Of a stretch of 10,635 nucleotides of DNA, positions 1 through 7,221 are shown piece after piece. Made by a program: the position numbers and the translations under genes. Each line of letters starts with the position of its first letter. The first letter of the stretch is position 1. The stretch comes from Deltaproteobacteria bacterium (GTDB taxonomy: Bacteria; Desulfobacterota; GWC2-55-46; UBA9637), in NCBI GenBank assembly GCA_016234985.1, contig JACRNK010000031.1:1-10635 (forward strand), written 5' to 3'. The notes beneath the pieces were generated by a model, which was given only the letters and a program-made list of their open reading frames with translations, was not told where the DNA came from and searched no databases.

Positions 1-1
1 T

Positions 2-1156
2 GTTAAGCAAGAACCCCAGCTTGGCACAGGCCATGCGGTTCTGTGCGCCAAATCCGCTCTCAAAAATTTCACCGGCGATTGCTTAATCCTTTCCGGCGAT
101 GTCCCGCTCATTACCAGAGAGACCGTTATGGGTCTTTTAAATCTCCACGCAAAGAAAAAGGCTGCCATCTCTTTTATATCAACCGTTGTTGAAGACCCTG
201 CCGGTTACGGAATGGTGCTGAGGGACGAAAATAACAGCATCTTGCGAATTGTGGAACACAAGGACGCAAACATAGAGGAAAAGGCTGTCAATGAAATTAA
301 TACCGGAATTTATTGCGTGGATACGAAGTTTCTCTTTTCCGGCTTGAAGAAGGTAAAGAAGGAAAATGCGCAGGGTGAATATTACCTCCCTGATTTGATA
401 GAGATGGCTGTAAATCAAGGGAAAATGGTTGCGTGCCTGACGCATATTGACTCTGCGGAGGTGATAGGCATAAACAACCGGATTGAACTGGCAGAGGCGA
501 ACGGGGTAATGCGGCAGCGGATAAATAACGAGCTTATGCTCTCCGGCGTAACTCTTTTAGACCCTGATACCGCTTATATCCAGTATGGCGTAAATATTGG
601 CAAAGACACCATCATCTACCCGAATGTGTTTTTAGAAGGCGATACAAATATCGGGCAGAGATGTTTAATAGAAGAAGGATGCAAGATAATAAACTCCACC
701 ATTGGAGATGATTCTGTCATAAAAAGCAATTCTGTTATTGAATCATCAACAATCGGCAGGCATGTTTCCATCGGGCCATTTGCAAGGCTTCGGCCTGATT
801 CTGAAATCGGAGATAATGCAAAGGTGGGAAATTTTGTTGAGATGAAAAAATCAAAACTCGGCAAAAGCTCAAAGGCAAATCATTTGAGTTATATTGGCGA
901 TGCAATCATCGGCAAAGATGTAAATATCGGCGCAGGCACAATTACCTGCAACTACGATGGCATAAAAAAGCATCAGACCATTATAGAAGACGGCGCATTC
1001 ATAGGGAGCGACTCGCAACTCGTTGCTCCGGTTAGGGTTGGCAAAGGTGCCTACATCGGTTCAGGTTCCACCATCACCAAAAATGTGCCTGCCGGTTCGC
1101 TTGCGCTCACCCGCGTTGAGCAGAGGGTTATTGAGGGATGGGCGGAGAAGAGGTAA
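2..1156 (+). CDS. glmU: GlmU, bifunctional UDP-GlcNAc pyrophosphorylase / glucosamine-1-phosphate N-acetyltransferase (5' end missing)
   Basis: GlmU makes UDP-N-acetylglucosamine in the cytoplasm: its C-terminal domain acetylates glucosamine-1-phosphate and its N-terminal domain adds UMP. The frame is open from base 2, upstream of the first ATG at 128, which is therefore internal. The translated start contains the QLGTGHAV nucleotide-binding motif and LSGDVPLI with the metal-binding Asp. Hexapeptide repeats (I/V-G-x-x-x) of a left-handed beta helix follow, then NHLSYIGD with the expected acetyltransferase His, and NIGAGTITCNYDG with the acetyl-CoA-site pattern. 384 residues are visible. Family members run to about 455-460, so roughly 70 residues, including the N-terminal glycine-rich loop, lie outside the window. 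The C-terminus is normal. It is followed by accessory genes, whereas glmS is frequently the next gene in bacteria. Confidence 0.97.
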   Translation, partial: VKQEPQLGTGHAVLCAKSALKNFTGDCLILSGDVPLITRETVMGLLNLHAKKKAAISFISTVVEDPAGYGMVLRDENNSILRIVEHKDANIEEKAVNEINTGIYCVDTKFLFSGLKKVKKENAQGEYYLPDLIEMAVNQGKMVACLTHIDSAEVIGINNRIELAEANGVMRQRINNELMLSGVTLLDPDTAYIQYGVNIGKDTIIYPNVFLEGDTNIGQRCLIEEGCKIINSTIGDDSVIKSNSVIESSTIGRHVSIGPFARLRPDSEIGDNAKVGNFVEMKKSKLGKSSKANHLSYIGDAIIGKDVNIGAGTITCNYDGIKKHQTIIEDGAFIGSDSQLVAPVRVGKGAYIGSGSTITKNVPAGSLALTRVEQRVIEGWAEKR

Positions 1157-1205
1157 GCGGTAGGCAGTTCGGTTTTGGAGCAATATCAAGAGGCAATAAG
1201 ACAAT

Positions 1206-1550
1206 ATGAAAATCAGTCTGAAATATTTGACAGAAACGGAAAAAAATGTTGTAGAGGAATTTGCGAAGCAGGTGCGGACTGCGCTGGGAGAAAATCTTAT
1301 TGATATGGAAATATTCGGATCAAAAGTAAGAGGAGATTTTACCGGAGATTCGGATATAGATATACTTGTTGTTGTGAAAGAAAGGACGCTCGACAGTATG
1401 GATAGGATAGCTGAAATTACGGCAGACCTGAACATAGAATATAATCTTTCAATCTCGCCTGTTATTTTTAGCGAGTATGAGTATAAAGTGAATGAAGATA
1501 TGGCATCGCCATTTGTGTTGAGTATTGAAGCGGAAGGGGTTAGATTGTAA
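1206..1550 (+). CDS. MNT-domain nucleotidyltransferase (MntA-like, putative antitoxin)
   Basis: This is a 114-residue minimal nucleotidyltransferase of the DNA polymerase beta superfamily. The signature G38-S39-x-x-R42-G43-D44 followed by S49-D50-I51-D52 supplies the nucleotide-binding loop and two catalytic acidic residues. The segment around residues 80-88 (LSISPVIFS), where some family members carry a third acid, has none, so activity is not certain. In characterised MntA/HepT systems the MNT protein neutralises the HEPN toxin by adding AMP groups. The same role here is inference from the pairing. The stop overlaps the start of the HEPN gene by one base (TAATG), indicating a two-gene operon. 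The start is ATG at 1206, with a loose AGAGG about 12 bases upstream. No convincing promoter is visible in the 49 bp after glmU, so read-through from glmU is possible. Confidence 0.88.
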   Translation: MKISLKYLTETEKNVVEEFAKQVRTALGENLIDMEIFGSKVRGDFTGDSDIDILVVVKERTLDSMDRIAEITADLNIEYNLSISPVIFSEYEYKVNEDMASPFVLSIEAEGVRL

Positions 1551-1945
1551 TGACTGATGAAAGAGCAACTCTGATTGCATATCGTCTGGATACCGCAAAA
1601 GAAAAACTAAAGTCTGCCATTGACCTTCTTGAAAATGGAGATTATAAAGATTCTGTAAGCAGGTCGTATTACGCCATTTTCACCGCTGCAAGGGCGCTGC
1701 TTGCAACCAAACAACTTGACAGTTCAAAGCACTCCGGCGTCATCGCTCTGTTTAATCAGCATTTTGTAAAAACCGGAATTATATCCAGAGAAGCAAGCAA
1801 ATGGATAGAACAAGCGAAAAATTTCAGGGAACGGGCAGACTACGGCGACTTTTTTGTTGTTTCCAAAGAAGAGGCTGATGCACAGATTCAGTCAGCAAAG
1901 AAATTCATTGCAGAGATGGAAAATGTTATTCAACGGATGAAGTGA
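1550..1945 (+). CDS. HEPN-domain protein (HepT-like partner of the MNT gene)
   Basis: This 131-residue, all-helical HEPN-domain protein is of the kind often listed as UPF0332. The diagnostic helix is at residues 37-51 (SRSYYAIFTAARALL), and a second conserved patch, FRERADYGDF, lies near residues 92-101. Family members paired with MNT nucleotidyltransferases act as the toxin, usually a ribonuclease, in MNT-HEPN modules. The usual RX4-6H ribonuclease motif is not seen: the region that normally carries it has R93-E-R95-A-D-Y and no His. It may belong to a HEPN subfamily that works differently or only binds the MNT partner. The start ATG overlaps the stop of the nucleotidyltransferase gene, with a GGAAGGGG ribosome-binding sequence about 10 bases upstream. 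Domain assignment is firm; toxin activity is inference. Confidence 0.88.
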   Translation: MTDERATLIAYRLDTAKEKLKSAIDLLENGDYKDSVSRSYYAIFTAARALLATKQLDSSKHSGVIALFNQHFVKTGIISREASKWIEQAKNFRERADYGDFFVVSKEEADAQIQSAKKFIAEMENVIQRMK

Positions 1946-1962
1946 AGGCAAATATACGCGAG

Positions 1963-2017
1963 TTCAATCTTGTAAATTGAACCTGTGGGTTCGCGATAAG
2001 AAAATGCACACTTGAAC
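1963..2017 (+). repeat. Two-part repeat, copy A, upstream of the PIN gene; includes a palindrome
   Basis: The first block (1963-1983) matches 2754-2774 at 18 of 21 bases. The second block (2005-2017, TGCACACTTGAAC) matches 2783-2795 at 11 of 13. The gap between blocks is 21 bases here and 8 in copy B. Within copy A, GTTCAAT (1962-1968) and ATTGAAC (1976-1982) form a perfect 7-bp inverted repeat around a 7-base loop, and CGCGA/TCGCG flank it more widely. The copy ends about 20 bases before the likely PIN start. It could be an operator, a promoter region or a recombination site; the sequence does not decide which. Confidence 0.6.
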
Positions 2018-2038
2018 TTGCAAAAGCATGGTGAGTGC

Positions 2039-2506
2039 TTGAAAAAGACAAAAATAAAAATTTATCTTGATACGAGCGTCTATAACAGGCCTTTTGACTA
2101 TCAGGGACAAACAAGGATAAGGCTTGAGACGGAGGCATTTCTTTCAATATTAGAGAAGGCCGTTTCAGGCACACTCATAATCATGGGCTCTTCAGCGGTA
2201 TTATATGAAAACAGCAGGAATCCTTTTGCTGACCGCAGGGAACGGATCTCAAGCTATTTGTCTGTTGTGTCAAAGTTTACCGGATTAAATGACCATGTTA
2301 AAAAAACAGCCTTGCTTTTGGAAGGCATCAACATTGATCCCATTGATGCATTACATCTTGCATACGCTGAATCTGGAGGGGCGGAGTATTTTATTACTTG
2401 CGATAATGATATTATGAAAAGGATAACAAGGCATAAAGGTATTCTGAAAACAGAGGCATGTAATCCATTGGAATTTGTTTTAAAGGAGGTGTTTAAAAAT
2501 GCTTAA
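2039..2506 (+). CDS. PIN-domain protein (VapC-like putative ribonuclease toxin)
   Basis: From the TTG at 2039 this is a 155-residue PIN-domain protein. It has the acidic residues expected of a metal-dependent ribonuclease: IYLDTSVYNRPF near the N-terminus (D11), a Glu in VLYENSRNP, DPIDALHLAYAE in the middle, and FITCDNDI near the C-terminus. PIN proteins of this size usually act as toxins that cleave tRNA or other RNA and are held in check by a small partner. I chose TTG 2039 because GGTGAG lies just upstream and the conserved domain begins a few residues later. An in-frame TTG at 2012 lies inside repeat A and would add nine residues unlike the family. The 3' end overlaps the small downstream gene by 8 bp. 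Target RNA is unknown. Confidence 0.85.
   Translation: MKKTKIKIYLDTSVYNRPFDYQGQTRIRLETEAFLSILEKAVSGTLIIMGSSAVLYENSRNPFADRRERISSYLSVVSKFTGLNDHVKKTALLLEGINIDPIDALHLAYAESGGAEYFITCDNDIMKRITRHKGILKTEACNPLEFVLKEVFKNA
2482..2490 (+). promoter_or_regulatory. Strong Shine-Dalgarno sequence for the small PIN partner
   Basis: AAAGGAGGT lies within the 3' end of the PIN gene, 8 bases before the ATG at 2499. It is the strongest ribosome-binding site among the accessory genes and contrasts with the weak TTG start of the PIN gene. This would fit an antitoxin made in excess over its toxin. Confidence 0.8.
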
Positions 2507-2723
2507 AGTGCAGCAAAAAAACTTAACCGGCTCTGTGTTGCGGGAAGTAGGATGGAATGCCCTTGTTCAAAGCATCGGATTGGTCAATGCCACAAGATTT
2601 ATATTGCAGTATGAATCAGGTTACGGAGATTACACAAAAATCAAGAAAGAACTTTTTAAAGGCAAAAAAGTCGCTGATATTTGTAAAGAGATAGAGAAGT
2701 TCGAAAAATCCACACTTAGGTAA
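2499..2723 (+). CDS. Small protein downstream of PIN gene, putative antitoxin
   Basis: This 74-residue protein has no domain I can name with certainty. It begins with a basic/polar stretch, followed by a predicted helical segment around VGWNALVQSIGLVNATRFILQ. A YGDYTK motif near residues 42-48 and a charged C-terminal tail (DICKEIEKFEKS) come next. I have an impression of similar small proteins with a 'GYGDYTK' motif next to PIN-domain genes, but cannot confirm it here. The 8-bp overlap with the PIN gene and the excellent ribosome-binding site argue that the two are made together, with this partner at higher level. If it is the antitoxin, the gene order is toxin first, the reverse of most VapBC operons. 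No ribbon-helix-helix or AbrB-type DNA-binding pattern is obvious. Confidence 0.7.
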   Translation: MLKVQQKNLTGSVLREVGWNALVQSIGLVNATRFILQYESGYGDYTKIKKELFKGKKVADICKEIEKFEKSTLR

Positions 2724-2753
2724 GTTGTAGACGAGAGTTGATGTATGTGCGGA

Positions 2754-2795
2754 TTCAATTTTGTAAATCAAACCAGTAAAGGTGCAAACTTGGAC
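2754..2795 (+). repeat. Two-part repeat, copy B, upstream of the 69-residue gene
   Basis: Second copy of the repeat described at 1963-2017. The first block is 2754-2774 and the second is 2783-2795 (TGCAAACTTGGAC). The palindrome of copy A is degraded here, since the arms no longer pair well. Copy B ends 27 bases before the ATG at 2823. Copies A and B are about 790 bp apart in the same orientation and bracket the PIN gene and its partner. Confidence 0.6.
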
Positions 2796-2822
2796 CGGCG
2801 TTTAAACAGGAGAGACACGGAC

Positions 2823-3032
2823 ATGAAAGAATTAACCGATAAGCAAATAAAAAGACAGGATTTTGTTGACAATGCAATTTATCATCTGATTCAAGAAGTG
2901 AACCCTGCCAGTGAAACAATAGAATGGGACATAGAAATGATTGGAGATGTCCGAGATGTTATCAGTGAGTGGCTTGTTGAAAAGATGAACATTGCAAGCG
3001 AGCAGACGTTTTATCCATATTTGCAGGAGTGA
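2823..3032 (+). CDS. Hypothetical 69-residue protein
   Basis: I do not recognise this protein. From ATG 2823 it is 69 residues, acidic and largely helical in appearance. Features include a polar N-terminus (KELTDKQIKRQDFVDNAIYHL), a central EWDIEMIGDVRDVISEWLV segment, and an aromatic end (FYPYLQE). There is no signal peptide, membrane segment or helix-turn-helix pattern, so it does not look like a restriction controller (C) protein despite lying just before the methyltransferase. The start was chosen for its CAGGAGAG ribosome-binding site at 2807-2814. An in-frame ATG at 2745 would extend the protein through repeat B and is less likely. It ends 38 bp before the methyltransferase. It could be a part of the restriction system, an orphan antitoxin or an unrelated cassette. 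Confidence 0.6.
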   Translation: MKELTDKQIKRQDFVDNAIYHLIQEVNPASETIEWDIEMIGDVRDVISEWLVEKMNIASEQTFYPYLQE

Positions 3033-3070
3033 AATGAGGGATGGGCGAATAGGAAGGGGAACAAGAAAAA

Positions 3071-4468
3071 ATGAACACTATGCTGACCAAAGAAGAAATA
3101 AAAGAACTTAAAATAAACGGCAACGGAATTATCGGAAAAATTGTGCGTGAACATAAGAGCAGCAACAGTTATGTTCTTCATATTCTTGAACATTTAGGAC
3201 ACTTGCCGAAAAATTTTGATGGGACTTGGTTGCCGGAACTACTTGATAGCAAAAGTAACCAAGTAAGATTTTGGACAGTGAAGAACTTGGGCAAATTGAC
3301 AGATGACGAGTTTTTGCAGACACTGAAAAAAGTTGCGCTTACAGACTCCGATACAAATGTAAGACGAGAAGCAGTTTCATCAATTGGAAGAATGCGAAAT
3401 CCAAAAGCAAAAAATATTCTCATAGAGATGTTGCAAGACGCCGACCCGAAAGTTGTTTGTCAGGCAATCAGGGGTCTTTTAGTTTTCAAGGAAGATGAAA
3501 AGATTGACAACAGTTTAAAGCCGTTGATAAATCATGAGAATGAAATGGTACGGGCTGTTATTTATAAAGAATATTTCGCAAAAGAAAAGCAAAAGACAAC
3601 ACAACAGCCGCACGCAGAGACCCACGAGTATCTAAAGAATGTAGTTGTAAATGGCGATGTTAGGGAAATTTTAAGAAACATACCTGAAGAAAGTATTCAC
3701 TTAACTTTCACTTCACCTCCTTATTACAATGCTCGTGATTATTCAATCTATCCAAGCTATCAGGCTTACTTGGAGTTTCTTGAAGAAGTTTTTAAGGAAG
3801 TTCACCGCACAACCAAAGAAGGCCGTTTTTTAATTGTCAATACTTCTCCTATTATTATTGCAAGAATGAGTCGCGCACATTCAAGCAAACGTTATCCCAT
3901 TCCATTTGACTTGCATCCATACTTAGTGAAAATGGGTTGGGAATTTATTGATGACATCGTATGGTTAAAACCAGAAGCAAGCGTAAAAAATCGCAACGCA
4001 GGTTTTCTGCAACACAGAAAACCATTGGGCTATAAGCCCAATGCAATTACCGAATATTTGATGGTTTATCGCAAGCAGACAGAAAAACTTCTTGACTGGA
4101 ATATCAAGCAATACCGTTGGCAAACAGTAAAAGAAAGCAAAGTTGCTGATGGTTATGAAACATCAAATGTTTGGCGCATTGACCCTAAATTTGATAAAGT
4201 GCATTCAGCCGTTTTCCCTGTTGAGCTTTGCAAACGAATTGTAGAGTATTATTCTTTCAAGGGCGATTTGGTTTTTGACCCATTCGGCGGCAGTGGAACA
4301 CTCGGAAGAACCGCAAAAAGTTTAGGAAGACTTTTCTTTCTCACAGAGGTTGACGAAAAATACTTTGAGTATATGAAGTCATTTATGCGGAACAATACTT
4401 TATTTGGCGAAAGAGCAACAAAATTTTTATCATTATCCGACTTCATTAAATCTATCAAACAACAATGA
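3071..4468 (+). CDS. HEAT-repeat / DNA methyltransferase fusion (type II, N4-cytosine or N6-adenine class)
   Basis: A 465-residue modification enzyme that would transfer a methyl group from S-adenosylmethionine to an exocyclic amino group in DNA and so protect host sites from the endonuclease encoded next. Residues from about 55 to 170 form alpha-helical HEAT-like repeats (for example DTNVRREAVSSIGRM and DPKVVCQAIRGLLVF). The catalytic domain follows: catalytic motif TSPPYYN at 214-220, then the SAM-binding motif DPFGGSGT at 403-410. The catalytic motif precedes the SAM motif, as in beta-class enzymes, and the SPPY form favours N4-cytosine methylation. The start is ATG 3071 after AGGAAGGGG; ATG 3080 is an alternative. 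The stop overlaps the endonuclease start (ATGA). Its composition is AT-rich compared with glmS, suggesting horizontal acquisition. The HEAT part may contact DNA or the endonuclease; that is inference. Confidence 0.92.
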   Translation: MNTMLTKEEIKELKINGNGIIGKIVREHKSSNSYVLHILEHLGHLPKNFDGTWLPELLDSKSNQVRFWTVKNLGKLTDDEFLQTLKKVALTDSDTNVRREAVSSIGRMRNPKAKNILIEMLQDADPKVVCQAIRGLLVFKEDEKIDNSLKPLINHENEMVRAVIYKEYFAKEKQKTTQQPHAETHEYLKNVVVNGDVREILRNIPEESIHLTFTSPPYYNARDYSIYPSYQAYLEFLEEVFKEVHRTTKEGRFLIVNTSPIIIARMSRAHSSKRYPIPFDLHPYLVKMGWEFIDDIVWLKPEASVKNRNAGFLQHRKPLGYKPNAITEYLMVYRKQTEKLLDWNIKQYRWQTVKESKVADGYETSNVWRIDPKFDKVHSAVFPVELCKRIVEYYSFKGDLVFDPFGGSGTLGRTAKSLGRLFFLTEVDEKYFEYMKSFMRNNTLFGERATKFLSLSDFIKSIKQQ

Positions 4469-5373
4469 CTCTAACAGAACAAATAGCAAAAAACATCATC
4501 AAGAAACTTTTACGGGGTGATGATTACAGGATTGAAGTGGTGGGCTTAATCAATGCCGAATTTCTTCAATTTGCGATTGATTTTTTCAAAAAGATTGTTG
4601 ACGCAAAGCTCCAGAGCAAAAGCATTACAACTGATTGGTATAAAGATGCATTCCTCAATCCTAACCTTTCTGCAAAAGAAATTGCAATCAATGCTGGTTT
4701 GAATAAGAAGACCATTCACAATATGTTCAATTCTTCAACAAAGGAGATCGTGATTGACGCTTCAAACGAACATTACGACATTCTTTACAAAAGTATTCAG
4801 GAACTTGTCGCGGGCGAACATGAACTTGAGCTGACACTAACAATTAAATTTAAAGGAGTAAGTGTTGATTTAAATGTAAGTGAGAGTTTGATTGTTATTA
4901 ACACACTTGCTGTTAAGCGAGCAGAACTTCGTGGAGGGCTTTGGAGTTCAGCGGGCAAGCGAGTTGAAAAACCATTGATGCAAACACTTTGCAAACTTTA
5001 TCAGGTTCCCGAAAACCATTACGCAGCAAAAGTCAAGGGCAAATCAACTAAACCTGACTTTGAAAGAGAAATTGATTTTTATCTCCTTGATTATGGGAAA
5101 GAATTTCAGTGTGAAGTAAAACTTATGGGAATAGGAAACCCGGAAAGCGCTGATGCGGTAATCGCAAGAAATAGTAAAATATTTGTTGCAGATAAACTTT
5201 CAGACACAAACAAAAAGCAACTTGACAGTTTGAAAGTAAACTGGGTTGAATTGAGAAGCGCGGATGGTTACAAGAGATTTAAAAAGGTTCTTGAAACATT
5301 ACATATTCCGCATACTGACTATAACGGAAATCTTGACAACGACTTGCAAAATATCTTCAAACAAATATTTTAA
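4465..5373 (+). CDS. Type II restriction endonuclease, CfrBI-like, PD-(D/E)XK nuclease
   Basis: This 302-residue protein matches my recollection of the CfrBI endonuclease family, whose founding member cuts CCWWGG. The block [20 protein letters not shown] (161-180) precedes the nuclease core. There D204 (REIDFYL) and E217-V-K219 (CEVKLMG) form a PD-(D/E)XK active site. [12 protein letters not shown] and FVADKLSD follow, then [13 protein letters not shown]. An N-terminal stretch at about 69-90 ([21 protein letters not shown]) resembles a helix-turn-helix. It overlaps the methyltransferase by 4 bp (ATGA), and the bases before its ATG are CA-rich with no Shine-Dalgarno. Its translation therefore probably depends on ribosomes finishing the methyltransferase, which would favour protection before cutting. 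It ends 14 bp before glmS. Family assignment is from memory; recognition of CCWWGG is inference. Confidence 0.82.
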   Translation: MTLTEQIAKNIIKKLLRGDDYRIEVVGLINAEFLQFAIDFFKKIVDAKLQSKSITTDWYKDAFLNPNLSAKEIAINAGLNKKTIHNMFNSSTKEIVIDASNEHYDILYKSIQELVAGEHELELTLTIKFKGVSVDLNVSESLIVINTLAVKRAELRGGLWSSAGKRVEKPLMQTLCKLYQVPENHYAAKVKGKSTKPDFEREIDFYLLDYGKEFQCEVKLMGIGNPESADAVIARNSKIFVADKLSDTNKKQLDSLKVNWVELRSADGYKRFKKVLETLHIPHTDYNGNLDNDLQNIFKQIF

Positions 5374-5387
5374 CCCAACCCATTTTT

Positions 5388-7220
5388 ATGTGCGGCATAG
5401 TCGGCTACATAGGAAATAAGGATGCCAGCGAAGTCCTGCTGGACGGGCTCAGACGGCTTGAGTATCGCGGATACGATTCTGCGGGCGTTGCCATTATTGA
5501 CGCCGGCAAAAAGATAGAGGTGCGCCGGAGCGTGGGCAAACTTATCAACCTTGAGAAAAAGGTTCACGGCCATCCGATAAAGGGCCACATCGGCATCGGC
5601 CACACCCGCTGGGCGACGCACGGAAGGCCGTCCGAAGAGAATGCCCATCCGCATATAGAATCCGGCGTTGCGGTTGTGCACAACGGCATTATAGAAAATT
5701 ATCTCGCCTTAAAAGAGGAGCTTAAAAAACAGGGCGCAGTTTTCAAATCCGAGACGGACACGGAAATCCTCGCACATCTCATATCCAGCCAAATCAAGGC
5801 AGGCAAAGGGTTTGAGGATTCTGTAAGAGAGGTCTTGAAGCAGGTTAAAGGCTCTTATGCCATTGTGGTCATATCAAAGGATGAGCCGGATAAAATCATC
5901 GGCGCGCGCATGGAATGTCCTCTGGTGGTCGGCCTTGGAGACGGCGAGGGGTTTATTGCATCCGACATACCTGCAATATTAAGCCATACAAAGAAGATGA
6001 TATTTCTGGATGACGGAGAGATTGTCACCATAACAAAGAACGAGATAGATATAAAAACCATTGACGGCAAAGAGCTAAGAAAGACCCCCAAGGAGATAGA
6101 CTGGAGCCCTGTGATGGCTGAAAAAGGCGGCTACCGGCATTTCATGCTCAAGGAGATATTTGAGCAGCCAAGGGCTGTGGCAGACACATTCAGGGGGAGG
6201 ATTTCCGAAGAGGCAGGAAATATCATCCTTGACGGCTTTGAGCTCACAGAAAAGGATTTAAAGGCAATAGAGCGGATATATCTTATTGCGTGCGGGACTT
6301 CATGGCACGCAAGCCTTGTGGGAAAATTTCTCATAGAGGAGTTTACAAGGATTCCGTCAGAGGTTGACCTTGGCTCTGAATTCAGATACAGAAACCCGCT
6401 TGCGGATAAAAAGACCCTTGTAGTAGCCGTATCCCAGTCCGGCGAAACATTAGATACTATGGCTGCGATAAAAGAGGCAAAGAGAAAAGGGGCAAGGGTT
6501 ATCTCCATCTGCAATGTAATAGAAAGCAGCATTGCGCGGGAATCAAATAACGTTATTTATACCCACGCAGGGCCTGAGATAGGCGTTGCATCCACAAAGG
6601 CATTTACCACCCAGCTTACAGCCTTGTATCTCTTGGCCCTGAACCTTGGAATTAAACTTGGCAGCATAAAAGCGGACATGGCAAGGGATCTTATTCAGGA
6701 ACTTGTCCGGCTGTCCAAAAAGATAGAAACCATCCTCTCCCACGAACCTGAGATAGAAGCCATTGCAAAGAGATATTTTCATTTCAGGGATTTTTTATAT
6801 CTCGGCAGGGGCATAAATTATCCTGTTGCCCTTGAGGGCGCGCTGAAACTGAAAGAGATTTCGTATATCCATGCGGAAGGGTATCCTGCAGGCGAGATGA
6901 AGCACGGCCCTATTGCGCTGATAGATGAGGATATGCCGGTTGTAGTTCTTGCGCCCAAGGATGCGACATATCCTAAGATACTCGGCAATATGGAAGAGGT
7001 AAAGGCGCGGGGAGGAAAGATAATCGCCATAGTTAATGAAGGCGATAACGAGGCAGCTAAAAAGGCTGACGATGTAATAGCCGTGCCGGTTGCAAGCCAT
7101 CACCTTTCCCCGATTCTTTTAACCATTCCGCTCCAATTGCTTGCTTATCATATTGCCGTGCTCAAAGGCACGGATGTTGACCAGCCGAGGAATCTGGCGA
7201 AGAGCGTGACGGTGGAATAG
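5388..7220 (+). CDS. glmS: GlmS, glutamine--fructose-6-phosphate aminotransferase (isomerizing)
   Basis: This enzyme converts fructose-6-phosphate and glutamine to glucosamine-6-phosphate and glutamate, the first step toward UDP-GlcNAc. The 610 residues match the family length. The protein starts [10 protein letters not shown]; Cys2 becomes the N-terminal nucleophile of the class II glutaminase after Met removal, which fixes the start at 5388. Glutaminase motifs include [11 protein letters not shown] and HNGIIENY. Two SIS sugar-isomerase domains follow, with [34 protein letters not shown] carrying the ring-opening His, and the C-terminal [13 protein letters not shown] with the catalytic Lys. 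No frame break was seen. The preceding 14 bp contain no Shine-Dalgarno, so expression may rely on coupling to the endonuclease gene. No glmS ribozyme can fit upstream. The radC remnant starts one base after the stop codon. Confidence 0.98.
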   Translation: MCGIVGYIGNKDASEVLLDGLRRLEYRGYDSAGVAIIDAGKKIEVRRSVGKLINLEKKVHGHPIKGHIGIGHTRWATHGRPSEENAHPHIESGVAVVHNGIIENYLALKEELKKQGAVFKSETDTEILAHLISSQIKAGKGFEDSVREVLKQVKGSYAIVVISKDEPDKIIGARMECPLVVGLGDGEGFIASDIPAILSHTKKMIFLDDGEIVTITKNEIDIKTIDGKELRKTPKEIDWSPVMAEKGGYRHFMLKEIFEQPRAVADTFRGRISEEAGNIILDGFELTEKDLKAIERIYLIACGTSWHASLVGKFLIEEFTRIPSEVDLGSEFRYRNPLADKKTLVVAVSQSGETLDTMAAIKEAKRKGARVISICNVIESSIARESNNVIYTHAGPEIGVASTKAFTTQLTALYLLALNLGIKLGSIKADMARDLIQELVRLSKKIETILSHEPEIEAIAKRYFHFRDFLYLGRGINYPVALEGALKLKEISYIHAEGYPAGEMKHGPIALIDEDMPVVVLAPKDATYPKILGNMEEVKARGGKIIAIVNEGDNEAAKKADDVIAVPVASHHLSPILLTIPLQLLAYHIAVLKGTDVDQPRNLAKSVTVE

Positions 7221-7221
7221 C

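Noticed and set aside
128..130. ATG 128 as the start of GlmU
   Set aside because: Conserved GlmU motifs (GTGHAV, SGDVPLI) are encoded upstream in the same frame, so the gene begins before the window.
2012..2038. Upstream TTG at 2012 as the PIN start
   Set aside because: It lies inside the second block of repeat A and adds residues unlike the family; TTG 2039 has GGTGAG just upstream.
1963..2795. Repeats A and B as integron attC sites flanking a cassette
   Set aside because: The cassette-like layout is suggestive, but neither copy shows the GTTRRRY and RYYYAAC core sites or the long imperfect stem of attC, and no integron integrase is present.
2745..2822. N-terminal extension of the 69-residue protein from ATG 2745
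   Set aside because: The extension runs through repeat B, and ATG 2823 has a much better ribosome-binding site.
5370..5681. Antisense open frame within the start of glmS
   Set aside because: It is a shadow of glmS codons with no ribosome-binding site or recognisable domain; similar shadows occur across glmU and glmS.
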